A stretch of 15,069 nucleotides of DNA, from the NCBI GenBank assembly GCA_964369635.1, contig CAYJGN010000045.1:1-15069 (forward strand), read 5' to 3'. The notes beneath the pieces are model-generated. The model was given only the letters and a program-made list of their open reading frames with translations. It had not been told where the DNA came from and did no database searches. Source of the DNA: CAYJGN01 sp964369635. GTDB taxonomy: Bacteria; Bacillota; Clostridia; Oscillospirales; Ruminococcaceae. Both the position numbers and the translations under genes were made by a program. Numbering within the stretch: position 1 is the stretch's first letter; every line of letters begins with the position of its first letter. This document shows, piece by piece, positions 7,550-13,963 of this stretch.

Positions 7550-8773
7550 TCAACTATTTATCCTTGACAAAAATTCTTTTAAATCTTCATCTTCGGGTAA
7601 AATTTCAATTAACTCATCTATTCTCGATTTCGCTTTATCAACACTTTCCTCTTTTATGTAGTACTCAATAAGGCATTTTTTCGAGACTATCCAACTTTCT
7701 GCATCTTCTATTTTTGCTGCTAATAACTCACAAAGCAGCAGATGTTTTTCAATAAAATTTAGCTCTATATCGGAAACTGCAAAAACATATTCCGTTAAAT
7801 TCTTAATAAATGAGTTTATCTCATTAATCATCTCTGGGAAGTGTTNNNNNNNNNNAAGCTTGTATGAAGCCTCGCAAAAAATCATATTATAAAAACAGTT
7901 AATCTTAACACTGTTTGTTTCATCTGATTTTAGTATTATCAACGCTGTATCTCTTATCGCATTAAGATAGACAAGAAAACAAAAATCCTCGTTTTTTTCA
8001 CTCAAAGCATCCATATAATTCAGAACTTCAAATAATACTTCAAACATTATCTCATCAGATTCAAGCCTGTTCTTATCCAATTTGTAGGAACTGCTTTTTG
8101 TATTGACATAGTATTTGTGAAGTGATTTATTTGAAATAGCTATACCTTTTGCCTTAACTAATGCCATTAGCACAGGAAATGTATCAGCGCCATATGTTTT
8201 TGGAAGACGTTTAATATTGTTTTTAACACCAGGATTTAAATAATAGTCTCTAAATAAATTACCCCTAAAAAGCTTGCCCCAAATTGTGCGCATAAACCTG
8301 TAAATAGTTGAGAACTCTTCCCATATCTGCTCTTTATTTAATATAACTGTTTCTAATACACGAAGTTCACTTTCTTTGCGCCAGATATTTTTATTATTCT
8401 GTTTCATAATATCGTATCCACCGATAGCAATATCCATATTCTTATTAAAAAACAATTTTAGCATCTCTTCTAAAAACTCATGATAGTATTCATCATCTGC
8501 ATCAAGCTCACAGTAATAATCATCATCACTAAGACTAAAAGCAATCATCTGAAATTCTTCAATACCTGTATAATCACCATTCACATCTGTATAAAACGCC
8601 CTTATTCTGCTATCCTTTTCTGCATAAGTTTTTATAATCTCACGGGTTTTATCTGTCGAGCCGTTATCGCAAATGTAATAAATAAACTCGCTGTGCGTTT
8701 GATTTAAAATACTCTTAATAGCAGCAGCGATTGTTTTTTCTGCATTATAAGCTCTTGTCTTTATATAAACCAT
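7550..8773 (-). CDS. Family 2 glycosyltransferase with helical C-terminal extension (contains N gap)
   Basis: GT2 of about 407 residues. It begins VYIKTRAYNAEKTI, has CDNGSTDKTREII (35-47) for nucleotide binding and ELDADDEYY (89-97) as the DxD-type metal motif. Residues after about 240 are helical, and the last 60 or so (SKKCLIEYYIKEESVDKAKS and onward) look TPR-like. The gap at 7846-7855 hides about four residues; reading is open in the same frame on both sides, so the gene is probably intact, but the exact length is unknown. AAGGAG is 7 bp before ATG 8773 and only 4 bp before the in-frame GTG at 8776, so ATG is preferred. It is 23 bp downstream of the GT8 gene. No membrane segments are visible. 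Donor and acceptor are unknown. Confidence 0.87.
   Translation of the reverse strand: MVYIKTRAYNAEKTIAAAIKSILNQTHSEFIYYICDNGSTDKTREIIKTYAEKDSRIRAFYTDVNGDYTGIEEFQMIAFSLSDDDYYCELDADDEYYHEFLEEMLKLFFNKNMDIAIGGYDIMKQNNKNIWRKESELRVLETVILNKEQIWEEFSTIYRFMRTIWGKLFRGNLFRDYYLNPGVKNNIKRLPKTYGADTFPVLMALVKAKGIAISNKSLHKYYVNTKSSSYKLDKNRLESDEIMFEVLFEVLNYMDALSEKNEDFCFLVYLNAIRDTALIILKSDETNSVKINCFYNMIFCEASYKLXXXXHFPEMINEINSFIKNLTEYVFAVSDIELNFIEKHLLLCELLAAKIEDAESWIVSKKCLIEYYIKEESVDKAKSRIDELIEILPEDEDLKEFLSRINS
7846..7855. other. Assembly gap of 10 N inside the GT2 gene
   Basis: Ten unknown bases in the C-terminal part of a glycosyltransferase gene. The coding frame is open on both sides at the written length. Confidence 0.95.
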
Positions 8774-8796
8774 CACTTCACTCCTTTAATAAGTAA

Positions 8797-10092
8797 TTAT
8801 TGCGAAAAACACAAACCAGTTTTATCAAATTCCCCTGATAGAAAAATATTTTCAATGCTATTTGGTAGAATATTATAATCACCTTTTAAAACAACTAAAC
8901 GATCGGTTTTTGAGTTTTGTTTTAATATTTCTATCCTATCTTCTTTGCACACATTTGCTGAAACTCTAAACAAAAATATCCTGCTATCTATTTCTTTTAA
9001 AACATTAAAATAGTTCATTTCACCGGTAAAACTATCGTCAACAACAAATAAAAGCTCTGTATTTTCAAAAGTTTGTGTCATAAGTTTTTCGGCTATCTCT
9101 CGCAAGTCGATACTATTATCAACCAAAACCCCAACTGTAACTTTAGGAGTGCTACTACCGACATCAACACGACGAATAAATCGCAAACTCTCACAGCTAC
9201 TACCGTTATTCGGTACAGGACTGCGCCGTCTGTGAGTTGTTCTACAGAGCTGTTTGTATTTCATAGGGGAACTTATAAAATACGTAAGCCACTCTTCTGC
9301 TCCTGGAATATTGTAATAAAGCCATGGTTTTAATTCAGAAGCAAAATGCAGGATTTTCGCATCTGTATATATTTCTTCAACTGAATTGCTATTTAAATCA
9401 TAATAATCGCGCATATCTTCAACTGACGAGCGAAGCCATGAGCCATAAACCATATTGTACGAAAAGTTAAACCACTTTACATCGCAATTAAAAACAACAT
9501 TTAATGCATCTTGATCCATGATTGCTGGATTTTCACGCAAAACATACTCTTCAAGTTTTGGAATAACATTATCTTCTCGTATCTTTTTTAAATTTAAAAG
9601 CATAATACCAGAGTTAAAATATCCCAATAAATTAGCAGAAAGTCTATCATTATATGGAGCTGGGTAGTTTTCGCCACCAATATCTTTGCATACAGCGGCA
9701 TACTTATCTTCTAAATCAATATCGAAGAGACCCTCTAAGCTATCTCTAACGATTATATCGCCATCGAGATATAGCAGTTTATCTAATTTCGGGAAAATTT
9801 CAGGAAGATAAAATCTATAATAAGCGGTATTCGACACATGTGCTGTCGCATTTTTGTAATTTAAACTGTCAAAAAGGGTTAGATTTGATATGTCAATAAC
9901 TTCAACAGCAAAATTCTCACAACTCATAGAAATAAAAGTTTGCTTATCTTCTTCAAATTCCTCTTTAGCCAGCACCCAAACTTTATATGCCCTATTTTTG
10001 TTTCTGCTCTGCCTTAAAGAATGAATAGCAACACCAGTACAAAGACAAAACGCTCTATCGCTAATAAATACAATGTTAATTAAACTGTCCAT
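8797..10092 (-). CDS. Family 8 glycosyltransferase with GT2-like C-terminal segment
   Basis: Retaining GT8 enzyme of the LgtC/WaaJ type, 431 residues, expected to add a hexose (glucose or galactose) from a UDP-sugar. Visible GT8 marks: INIVFISDRAFC at the start, LLYLDGDIIV with the DxD pair D110/D112, FNSGIMLLNL (159-168), MDQDALN (192-198) and HFASELKPW (249-257). After a basic, Ser/Pro-rich linker (about 284-316), residues 317 to the end resemble the first half of a GT2 domain: PKVTVGVLVDN, TQTFENTELLFVVDD, IDSRIFLF. This part lacks a DxD and the acceptor half. The start is ATG 10092 with GGGGGAG just upstream; the longer reading from a TTG at 10137 overlaps the previous gene and is rejected. 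It lies 14 bp after the operon's first gene. Confidence 0.88.
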   Translation of the reverse strand: MDSLINIVFISDRAFCLCTGVAIHSLRQSRNKNRAYKVWVLAKEEFEEDKQTFISMSCENFAVEVIDISNLTLFDSLNYKNATAHVSNTAYYRFYLPEIFPKLDKLLYLDGDIIVRDSLEGLFDIDLEDKYAAVCKDIGGENYPAPYNDRLSANLLGYFNSGIMLLNLKKIREDNVIPKLEEYVLRENPAIMDQDALNVVFNCDVKWFNFSYNMVYGSWLRSSVEDMRDYYDLNSNSVEEIYTDAKILHFASELKPWLYYNIPGAEEWLTYFISSPMKYKQLCRTTHRRRSPVPNNGSSCESLRFIRRVDVGSSTPKVTVGVLVDNSIDLREIAEKLMTQTFENTELLFVVDDSFTGEMNYFNVLKEIDSRIFLFRVSANVCKEDRIEILKQNSKTDRLVVLKGDYNILPNSIENIFLSGEFDKTGLCFSQ

Positions 10093-10106
10093 CGCTCCCC
10101 CTAAAA

Positions 10107-11090
10107 CTAAAATCCGTCTCTCTTTTCCTGCTCCCAATACTTTTGATAAAGTTTCGGGCTAAAATAAAACAATAAAGTATACTTGAATGTTTTAAATGTT
10201 TTTGTATGCAACAGCACTTTTAAAAAAATGCTGTTATAATAATTCTTCAATTCCCGATATCGCTTATCTACTAAGGTATTTTTAAAATCAAGTCGTAACC
10301 TACCTATCGCCATAATCCTACGCATATATTTAAATGAAAAAACAGCATGATACCACAAAGATTTATCAATAAAAAACTTAGCACAGATATAATATGCTTC
10401 TGCCATATCTAAAAACTTAATATTAAACTTTTGCCCCATGATGCTGCTATCGCGTTGCAAATAATAATATAATGGCTCGTTTACCGTTGTTATTCGGTCG
10501 CATTTTTCATATATAAGATGTGCGACCATCAAATCCTCGTGTTGTTTCCATCTTGGAAATCTTATTGTATCAAACAACTTTTTTTTGTAAAGTTTATTCC
10601 ACGATACTATATAGCTTGTCTTGTTATCGCTGCAAAGTCCGTCATAGGCTTCTTTTGAGGTAAACAACCTATCTAAAACTACCTTGTCTTCAGCTTTCAA
10701 ATCTAAGATTTTCCCATTTTCATCAATATAATTAAAGCTGCAGATTGAAATATCAGCATTGTCTAAAACAATTTTGTTATGCAGCTTTTCTATCATCATT
10801 GCATCAATATAATCATCAGAATCAACAAAAAGAATATATTCTCCAGTTGCCCTATCAATACCAAAATTACGAGCAACTGATAAACCCTCATTATCTTTAT
10901 GAAAAACTATAACTCGATTATCATTCTCTGCAAACTTATCACAAATAGAAGCGGAATTATCTGTCGAGCCATCATCAATTAAAATAACTTCAATATTCCT
11001 ATAGCTTTGATTAACAATGCTATCAATGCATTTTTGAAGATATTTCTCTGTATTGTATACCGGCACAATCACCGAAACTAAGCTTTGCAT
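10107..11090 (-). CDS. Family 2 glycosyltransferase, first gene of the glycan operon
   Basis: Canonical bacterial GT2 of 327 residues. SVIVPVYNTEKYL opens the GT-A fold, IDDGSTDNS (38-46) binds the nucleotide, GLSVARNFGIDRATGEYILF (69-88) is the usual helix-strand link, and VDSDD (89-93) is the metal motif. WNKLYKKKLF and KQHEDLM provide the acceptor-side acidic residues found in capsule-type enzymes. The C-terminal 100 residues are basic and may lie against the membrane, without a clear membrane span. ATG 11090 has a TGGAG about 5 bp upstream. The operon promoter lies about 70 bp upstream. Four glycosyltransferases in one operon suggest a repeat unit or side chain of several sugars. The sugar transferred cannot be told from sequence. 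Confidence 0.92.
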   Translation of the reverse strand: MQSLVSVIVPVYNTEKYLQKCIDSIVNQSYRNIEVILIDDGSTDNSASICDKFAENDNRVIVFHKDNEGLSVARNFGIDRATGEYILFVDSDDYIDAMMIEKLHNKIVLDNADISICSFNYIDENGKILDLKAEDKVVLDRLFTSKEAYDGLCSDNKTSYIVSWNKLYKKKLFDTIRFPRWKQHEDLMVAHLIYEKCDRITTVNEPLYYYLQRDSSIMGQKFNIKFLDMAEAYYICAKFFIDKSLWYHAVFSFKYMRRIMAIGRLRLDFKNTLVDKRYRELKNYYNSIFLKVLLHTKTFKTFKYTLLFYFSPKLYQKYWEQEKRDGF

Positions 11091-11161
11091 ATAAACTCCA
11101 CCGGATATAAACTAAAAAAACTTTGATACCCGCATTAACCCATAACTTATATAACATTACC

Positions 11162-11191
11162 ATTATACTATATTTACCGACTATTTTTCAA
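11162..11191 (-). promoter_or_regulatory. Sigma-A-type promoter of the glycan operon
   Basis: On the - strand, TTGAAA (11191-11186) and a perfect TATAAT (11167-11162) are separated by 18 bp. Transcription would begin near 11155, giving a leader of about 65 bases before the first GT2 start codon. No operator-like repeat matching the two-component boxes is seen here. Confidence 0.7.
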
Positions 11192-11210
11192 CAAAAATCA
11201 GAATAACTAA

Positions 11211-11450
11211 AAGACAAATTTTAAAGTAAGTTCAAATGGCGATTTAACCATTGAAGGCGGAAATATTGTTTTAGATGTTGATGCTATTCATACAGGTGGT
11301 GACGGTGAACTCGATGTCAGCGGTACATATACAGTTACAGGTTGCAGTATAACCGATGAGAGCGGAAATGAAATTTCACCAACTACAACAACTCCAGGCA
11401 GTGGTATGCCTCAAAATAACCAACCAGGTGGCGTTAGACCAAGATTTTAA
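11211..11450 (+). pseudogene. 3' remnant of a secreted carbohydrate-binding-domain protein
   Basis: A reading frame is open from just after a TAA at 11208-11210 to the TAA at 11448-11450, with no usable start codon or ribosome site. It encodes about 79 residues. SSNGDLTIEGGNIVLDV and GGDGELDVSGTYTVTGC look like the repetitive beta-helix rungs of Cthe_2159-type carbohydrate-binding proteins (my family assignment, from memory of the pattern). A Thr/Pro/Gly/Asn-rich tail ends in RPRF. The stretch 5' of about 11211 is replaced by the promoter region of the divergent glycan operon, so the gene has lost its 5' part. Its own terminator at 11493 is intact. It is probably non-functional and marks a recombination or deletion boundary. 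Confidence 0.72.
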
Positions 11451-11492
11451 CTCTATTTAATTTAATAAAAGAGCAATTAAGCTCTGTCTTTG

Positions 11493-11530
11493 CCCTCATC
11501 TTACATTCGATGTAAGGTGAGGGTATTTTT
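11493..11530 (+). terminator. Rho-independent terminator of the truncated surface-protein gene
   Basis: A 14-bp stem (11493-11506 with 11510-11523, one T-G wobble) closed by a 3-base TCG loop is followed by a T-rich tail. It isolates the response-regulator promoter from upstream transcription. Confidence 0.9.
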
Positions 11531-11541
11531 ATTAACCCTCT

Positions 11542-11561
11542 TTTGATTATTTTTAATCAAA
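11542..11561. repeat. Perfect 8-bp inverted repeat overlapping the response-regulator promoter
   Basis: TTTGATTA at 11542-11549 and TAATCAAA at 11554-11561 are separated by four T. The right arm overlaps the first TTTAAT half-site and the expected -35 position, so it could be a separate operator or only a by-product of AT-rich sequence. Confidence 0.5.
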
Positions 11562-11584
11562 TTTTAATAAAGCTATGCTATAAT
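11552..11584 (+). promoter_or_regulatory. Promoter with OmpR-family direct-repeat box, upstream of the two-component operon
   Basis: TTTAAT at 11552-11557 and again at 11563-11568 (11-bp period), then exactly 10 bp, then TATAAT at 11579-11584 with an extended-minus-10 TG (11576-11577). No good -35 hexamer is present where the repeats lie, as expected for an activator-dependent promoter. The same arrangement occurs at two other sites in this window, which suggests autoregulation by the downstream response regulator. Confidence 0.75.
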
Positions 11585-11614
11585 ACAATTAAAATAGACA
11601 TATGGAGGCTGCTT

Positions 11615-12289
11615 ATGCGAATTTTACTTGCAGAAGATGAGCGAGATATGAATAAAATCATCACAAAGAAACTAAAATCAGATGGATATGCTGTTGATAG
11701 TTTTTTTGATGGCGAAACAGCACTTGAATATATTGTAGCTGCTGAGTATGACGTTATAATACTTGATGTTATGATGCCAAAAATGGACGGTTTCTCGGTA
11801 CTTCAAGCAATGCGTGAAAAGTGCATAGAAACACCTGTGATTTTCCTAACAGCAAGAGATGCTATATCAGATAGAGTTCGAGGGCTTGACTTGGGTGCAA
11901 ATGATTATCTTGTTAAACCTTTTTCTTTTGATGAACTTATGGCTCGTATTCGTGCTATTGCAAGATTTAAGTCGGGAAAATCGACAAACATACTATCCGT
12001 TGCCGACTTGACAATAGATATAGGCTCACACATTGTAAAACGTGGAAACGATGTTATAAATCTGTCAGCAAAAGAGTATGCTATTCTTAAATATATGATG
12101 TACAATGAAGGGATTGTCCTCTCAAGAGAAAAAATCGAAAATCATATCTGGAACCATGATTATGAGGGAGGGACAAATGTTGTTGATGTATATATAAGAT
12201 ATCTACGAAAGAAGATTGACAGCGATTACGCTATAAAGCTTATACATACAGTAAGAGGAAGCGGCTATATTCTTCGGGAGGGTCTATGA
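11615..12289 (+). CDS. OmpR/PhoB-family response regulator
   Basis: DNA-binding response regulator of 224 residues. The receiver domain (about 1-118) has the acidic pocket E7/D8, phospho-acceptor D51 in ILDVMMPKMDG, T79 and K101 (LVKPF). The winged-helix output domain (about 128-224) shows LSAKEYAILKYMM, a recognition-helix region NVVDVYIRYLRKKID, and the wing HTVRGSGYIL. The start is ATG 11615 with GGAGG 6 bp upstream; a longer in-frame reading from 11543 overlaps the promoter and is rejected. It overlaps the kinase gene by ATGA, so the pair is translationally coupled. OmpR-family regulators bind tandem direct repeats with about 11-bp spacing, which is what is seen at 11552, 13655 and 13884. 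It probably activates its own operon and the PepSY gene. Confidence 0.95.
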   Translation: MRILLAEDERDMNKIITKKLKSDGYAVDSFFDGETALEYIVAAEYDVIILDVMMPKMDGFSVLQAMREKCIETPVIFLTARDAISDRVRGLDLGANDYLVKPFSFDELMARIRAIARFKSGKSTNILSVADLTIDIGSHIVKRGNDVINLSAKEYAILKYMMYNEGIVLSREKIENHIWNHDYEGGTNVVDVYIRYLRKKIDSDYAIKLIHTVRGSGYILREGL

Positions 12290-13644
12290 AAAAAGTGTCA
12301 GCAAAAATAAGGCTCACCCTTTTTACAACAATTCTTATGATACTCATGGCAAGCGTTTTAATCGCTCTGATGTTTTCGCTAAGTGATGATGTTGTTTTGG
12401 CAAACAGCATATCCCAACTAACCGAAGTCGTAGAAGATAATTACGACGAACTTGAGTATGATGATGGAAAACTTGATTTAGAAGATGTCGATTTCTTTAA
12501 AAAAGGCGGCTACATGCTTTTATACTCTGAGGAAGGTCAATATATAGCAGGAGACTTTCCAAACGATGGCATCTCTACCCTGCCCTTTCAAGACAAAAAA
12601 ACATCTGAATTCACAGCAGACGGAACGCTGTATTATATCTATGATAGGTTAGCACCAGTGGAGGACTCGCGCTCGCTTGTTTGGATGCGTGGAATTATAG
12701 CGATAGATGAGGTCACGACTGCTACAAACAGTATTTTGCAAATGGCATTGCTATCTCTTCCAATTTTTATTATTTTAGGCGCAATCGGATGCTACTTCAT
12801 TGCCAAAAGCACATTTCGTCCGATAGATAAAATTGTTAAAACAGCAGAGGAAATAAGTGAGAGCGAAAACCTTGCTCTACGAATTGATTTGCAAGGTGGA
12901 AGTCCTGAAATACAAAAGCTTTCAGATACATTTGATAAGATGTTCGTGCGTTTAGAAACTGCCTTTGAAGCAGAAAAGCAATTCACCTCCGACGTTTCTC
13001 ATGAACTTAGAACTCCGACCGCTGTTATATTAGCGCAGTGCGAGTATGCGATTGGCGAGAATATGAGCTTTGAGGATAAAGAGGATGCCCTTGAAACGGT
13101 GAACCGACAAGCAACAAAAATGTCGAACCTTATTTCAGATCTTTTAAACCTTATGCGAATGGACAGAGGTGCCAAAAAAGCGCAACTTCAACAGATAAAT
13201 TTAAGTGAGCTTGTGCGAGAAGTTTGTACAGAACAGAGTTTACTTGCCACTTCGGATATTAATCTTACCTGTAATATTGAACCAAATATCACTGGAATGT
13301 TTGATAGCGCTATGATAAACAGAGTTCTCACAAACTTAATAAGCAATTCATTTCACTACAAAAAGGAAATTGGAACTGCCAATACCCACATAACACTATC
13401 CCAAAGCGCAACGGAAATTCTTCTATCTGTTAAGGATGATGGTATCGGAATAGCTAAAGGAGATCAGGAAAAGATTTGGCATAGATTTTATCAAGTTGAT
13501 AGCTCGCGCACATCAAGCCAATACGGAAGCATGGGACTCGGGTTATCAATCGTTGCGCAGATCGCAAAGATGCACAATGCGAAAATAGAGCTTGAAAGCG
13601 AGCTCGGTCAAGGTAGTTTATTTACTGTAAAATTCCCAAAATAA
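12286..13644 (+). CDS. Membrane sensor histidine kinase
   Basis: Partner kinase of 452 residues. Membrane segments at about 9-31 and 150-173 flank an extracytoplasmic sensor of about 120 residues that is rich in Asp/Glu (DNYDELEYDDGKLDLEDVD at 51-69). A HAMP linker follows (about 174-226). HisKA has SDVSHELRTP with phospho-acceptor H239. The ATPase domain has the N-box NLISNSFHY (350-358, N354), DDGIGI (384-389) and GLGLS (417-421). The ATG overlaps the regulator's stop, with GGGAGGG upstream. It lacks any sign of truncation. The acidic sensor could respond to cations, cationic peptides or an envelope protein; this is inference. Two promoters carrying the presumed target box of the pair lie immediately downstream. 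Confidence 0.95.
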   Translation: MKKVSAKIRLTLFTTILMILMASVLIALMFSLSDDVVLANSISQLTEVVEDNYDELEYDDGKLDLEDVDFFKKGGYMLLYSEEGQYIAGDFPNDGISTLPFQDKKTSEFTADGTLYYIYDRLAPVEDSRSLVWMRGIIAIDEVTTATNSILQMALLSLPIFIILGAIGCYFIAKSTFRPIDKIVKTAEEISESENLALRIDLQGGSPEIQKLSDTFDKMFVRLETAFEAEKQFTSDVSHELRTPTAVILAQCEYAIGENMSFEDKEDALETVNRQATKMSNLISDLLNLMRMDRGAKKAQLQQINLSELVREVCTEQSLLATSDINLTCNIEPNITGMFDSAMINRVLTNLISNSFHYKKEIGTANTHITLSQSATEILLSVKDDGIGIAKGDQEKIWHRFYQVDSSRTSSQYGSMGLGLSIVAQIAKMHNAKIELESELGQGSLFTVKFPK

Positions 13645-13654
13645 ATTTTAGATC

Positions 13655-13687
13655 TTTAATGTTACTTTAATTTAACCACTTTATAAT
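13655..13687 (+). promoter_or_regulatory. Second promoter with the TTTAAT direct-repeat box, just after the kinase gene
   Basis: TTTAAT at 13655-13660 and 13666-13671 are separated by GTTAC, followed after exactly 10 bp by TATAAT at 13682-13687. The box begins only 11 bp after the kinase stop codon. It would drive a transcript starting near 13694 that crosses the decayed mini-gene and could run on into the PepSY gene. Confidence 0.75.
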
Positions 13688-13777
13688 TTAGTTAAAACAT
13701 GGGAAAACTAAATTGTAGAGTGGTTTTTATTAATTAAAAGCATAATACCATGTTGAGAGGAGAAATAAAAAGGTTTC

Positions 13778-13876
13778 ATGGACATAGAAAAAGATTATTC
13801 AGATGATGATAAGTAAATCATAGCAGTTTATGCAAAAAAATCGTTCTGGCATAGCTTTAAAAATATAATAAATTAA
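13778..13876 (+). pseudogene. Mini-ORF or remnant of a decayed small gene
   Basis: An ATG at 13778 with a weak AAGG site encodes only 12 residues (MDIEKDYSDDDK) before TAA at 13814-13816. The same frame stays open for 19 more codons (IIAVYAKKSFWHSFKNIIN) to a second TAA at 13874-13876. A better ribosome-like GAGAGGAG at 13755-13762 is poorly spaced for this ATG. The stretch lies downstream of its own regulated promoter and ends just before the next regulated promoter, which suggests a former member of the regulon reduced to a remnant. A leader peptide or small RNA is also possible. No family is recognised with confidence. Confidence 0.3.
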
Positions 13877-13883
13877 TTTAAAT

Positions 13884-13916
13884 TTTAATGTTACTTTAAT
13901 TTTCGCAATATATTAT
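13884..13916 (+). promoter_or_regulatory. Promoter with the TTTAAT direct-repeat box, upstream of the PepSY gene
   Basis: TTTAAT at 13884-13889 and 13895-13900 are again separated by GTTAC, and exactly 10 bp later comes TATTAT at 13911-13916. The box core is identical to that at 13655-13671. Predicted transcription start is near 13923, giving a leader of about 40 bases with a GAGGAGG ribosome site 8 bp before the ATG. Confidence 0.78.
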
Positions 13917-13963
13917 TAAACTACAATAAAAATTATAAATAGAAATACGAGGAGGTATTTTAA

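Noticed and set aside
7539..7553. N-terminal extension of the FkbM gene from a TTG
   Set aside because: The GGAG ribosome site lies inside this extension and is well spaced only for ATG 7538.
10093..10137. N-terminal extension of the GT8 gene from a TTG
   Set aside because: It overlaps the previous gene, has no ribosome site, and the GT8 fold begins directly after ATG 10092, which has a purine-rich site.
11543..11614. 24-residue N-terminal extension of the response regulator
   Set aside because: It covers the promoter -10 and direct repeats; the receiver domain starts exactly at ATG 11615 after GGAGG.
13698..13736. 12-codon ORF starting just after the second box promoter
   Set aside because: No ribosome site and almost no leader; treated as chance.
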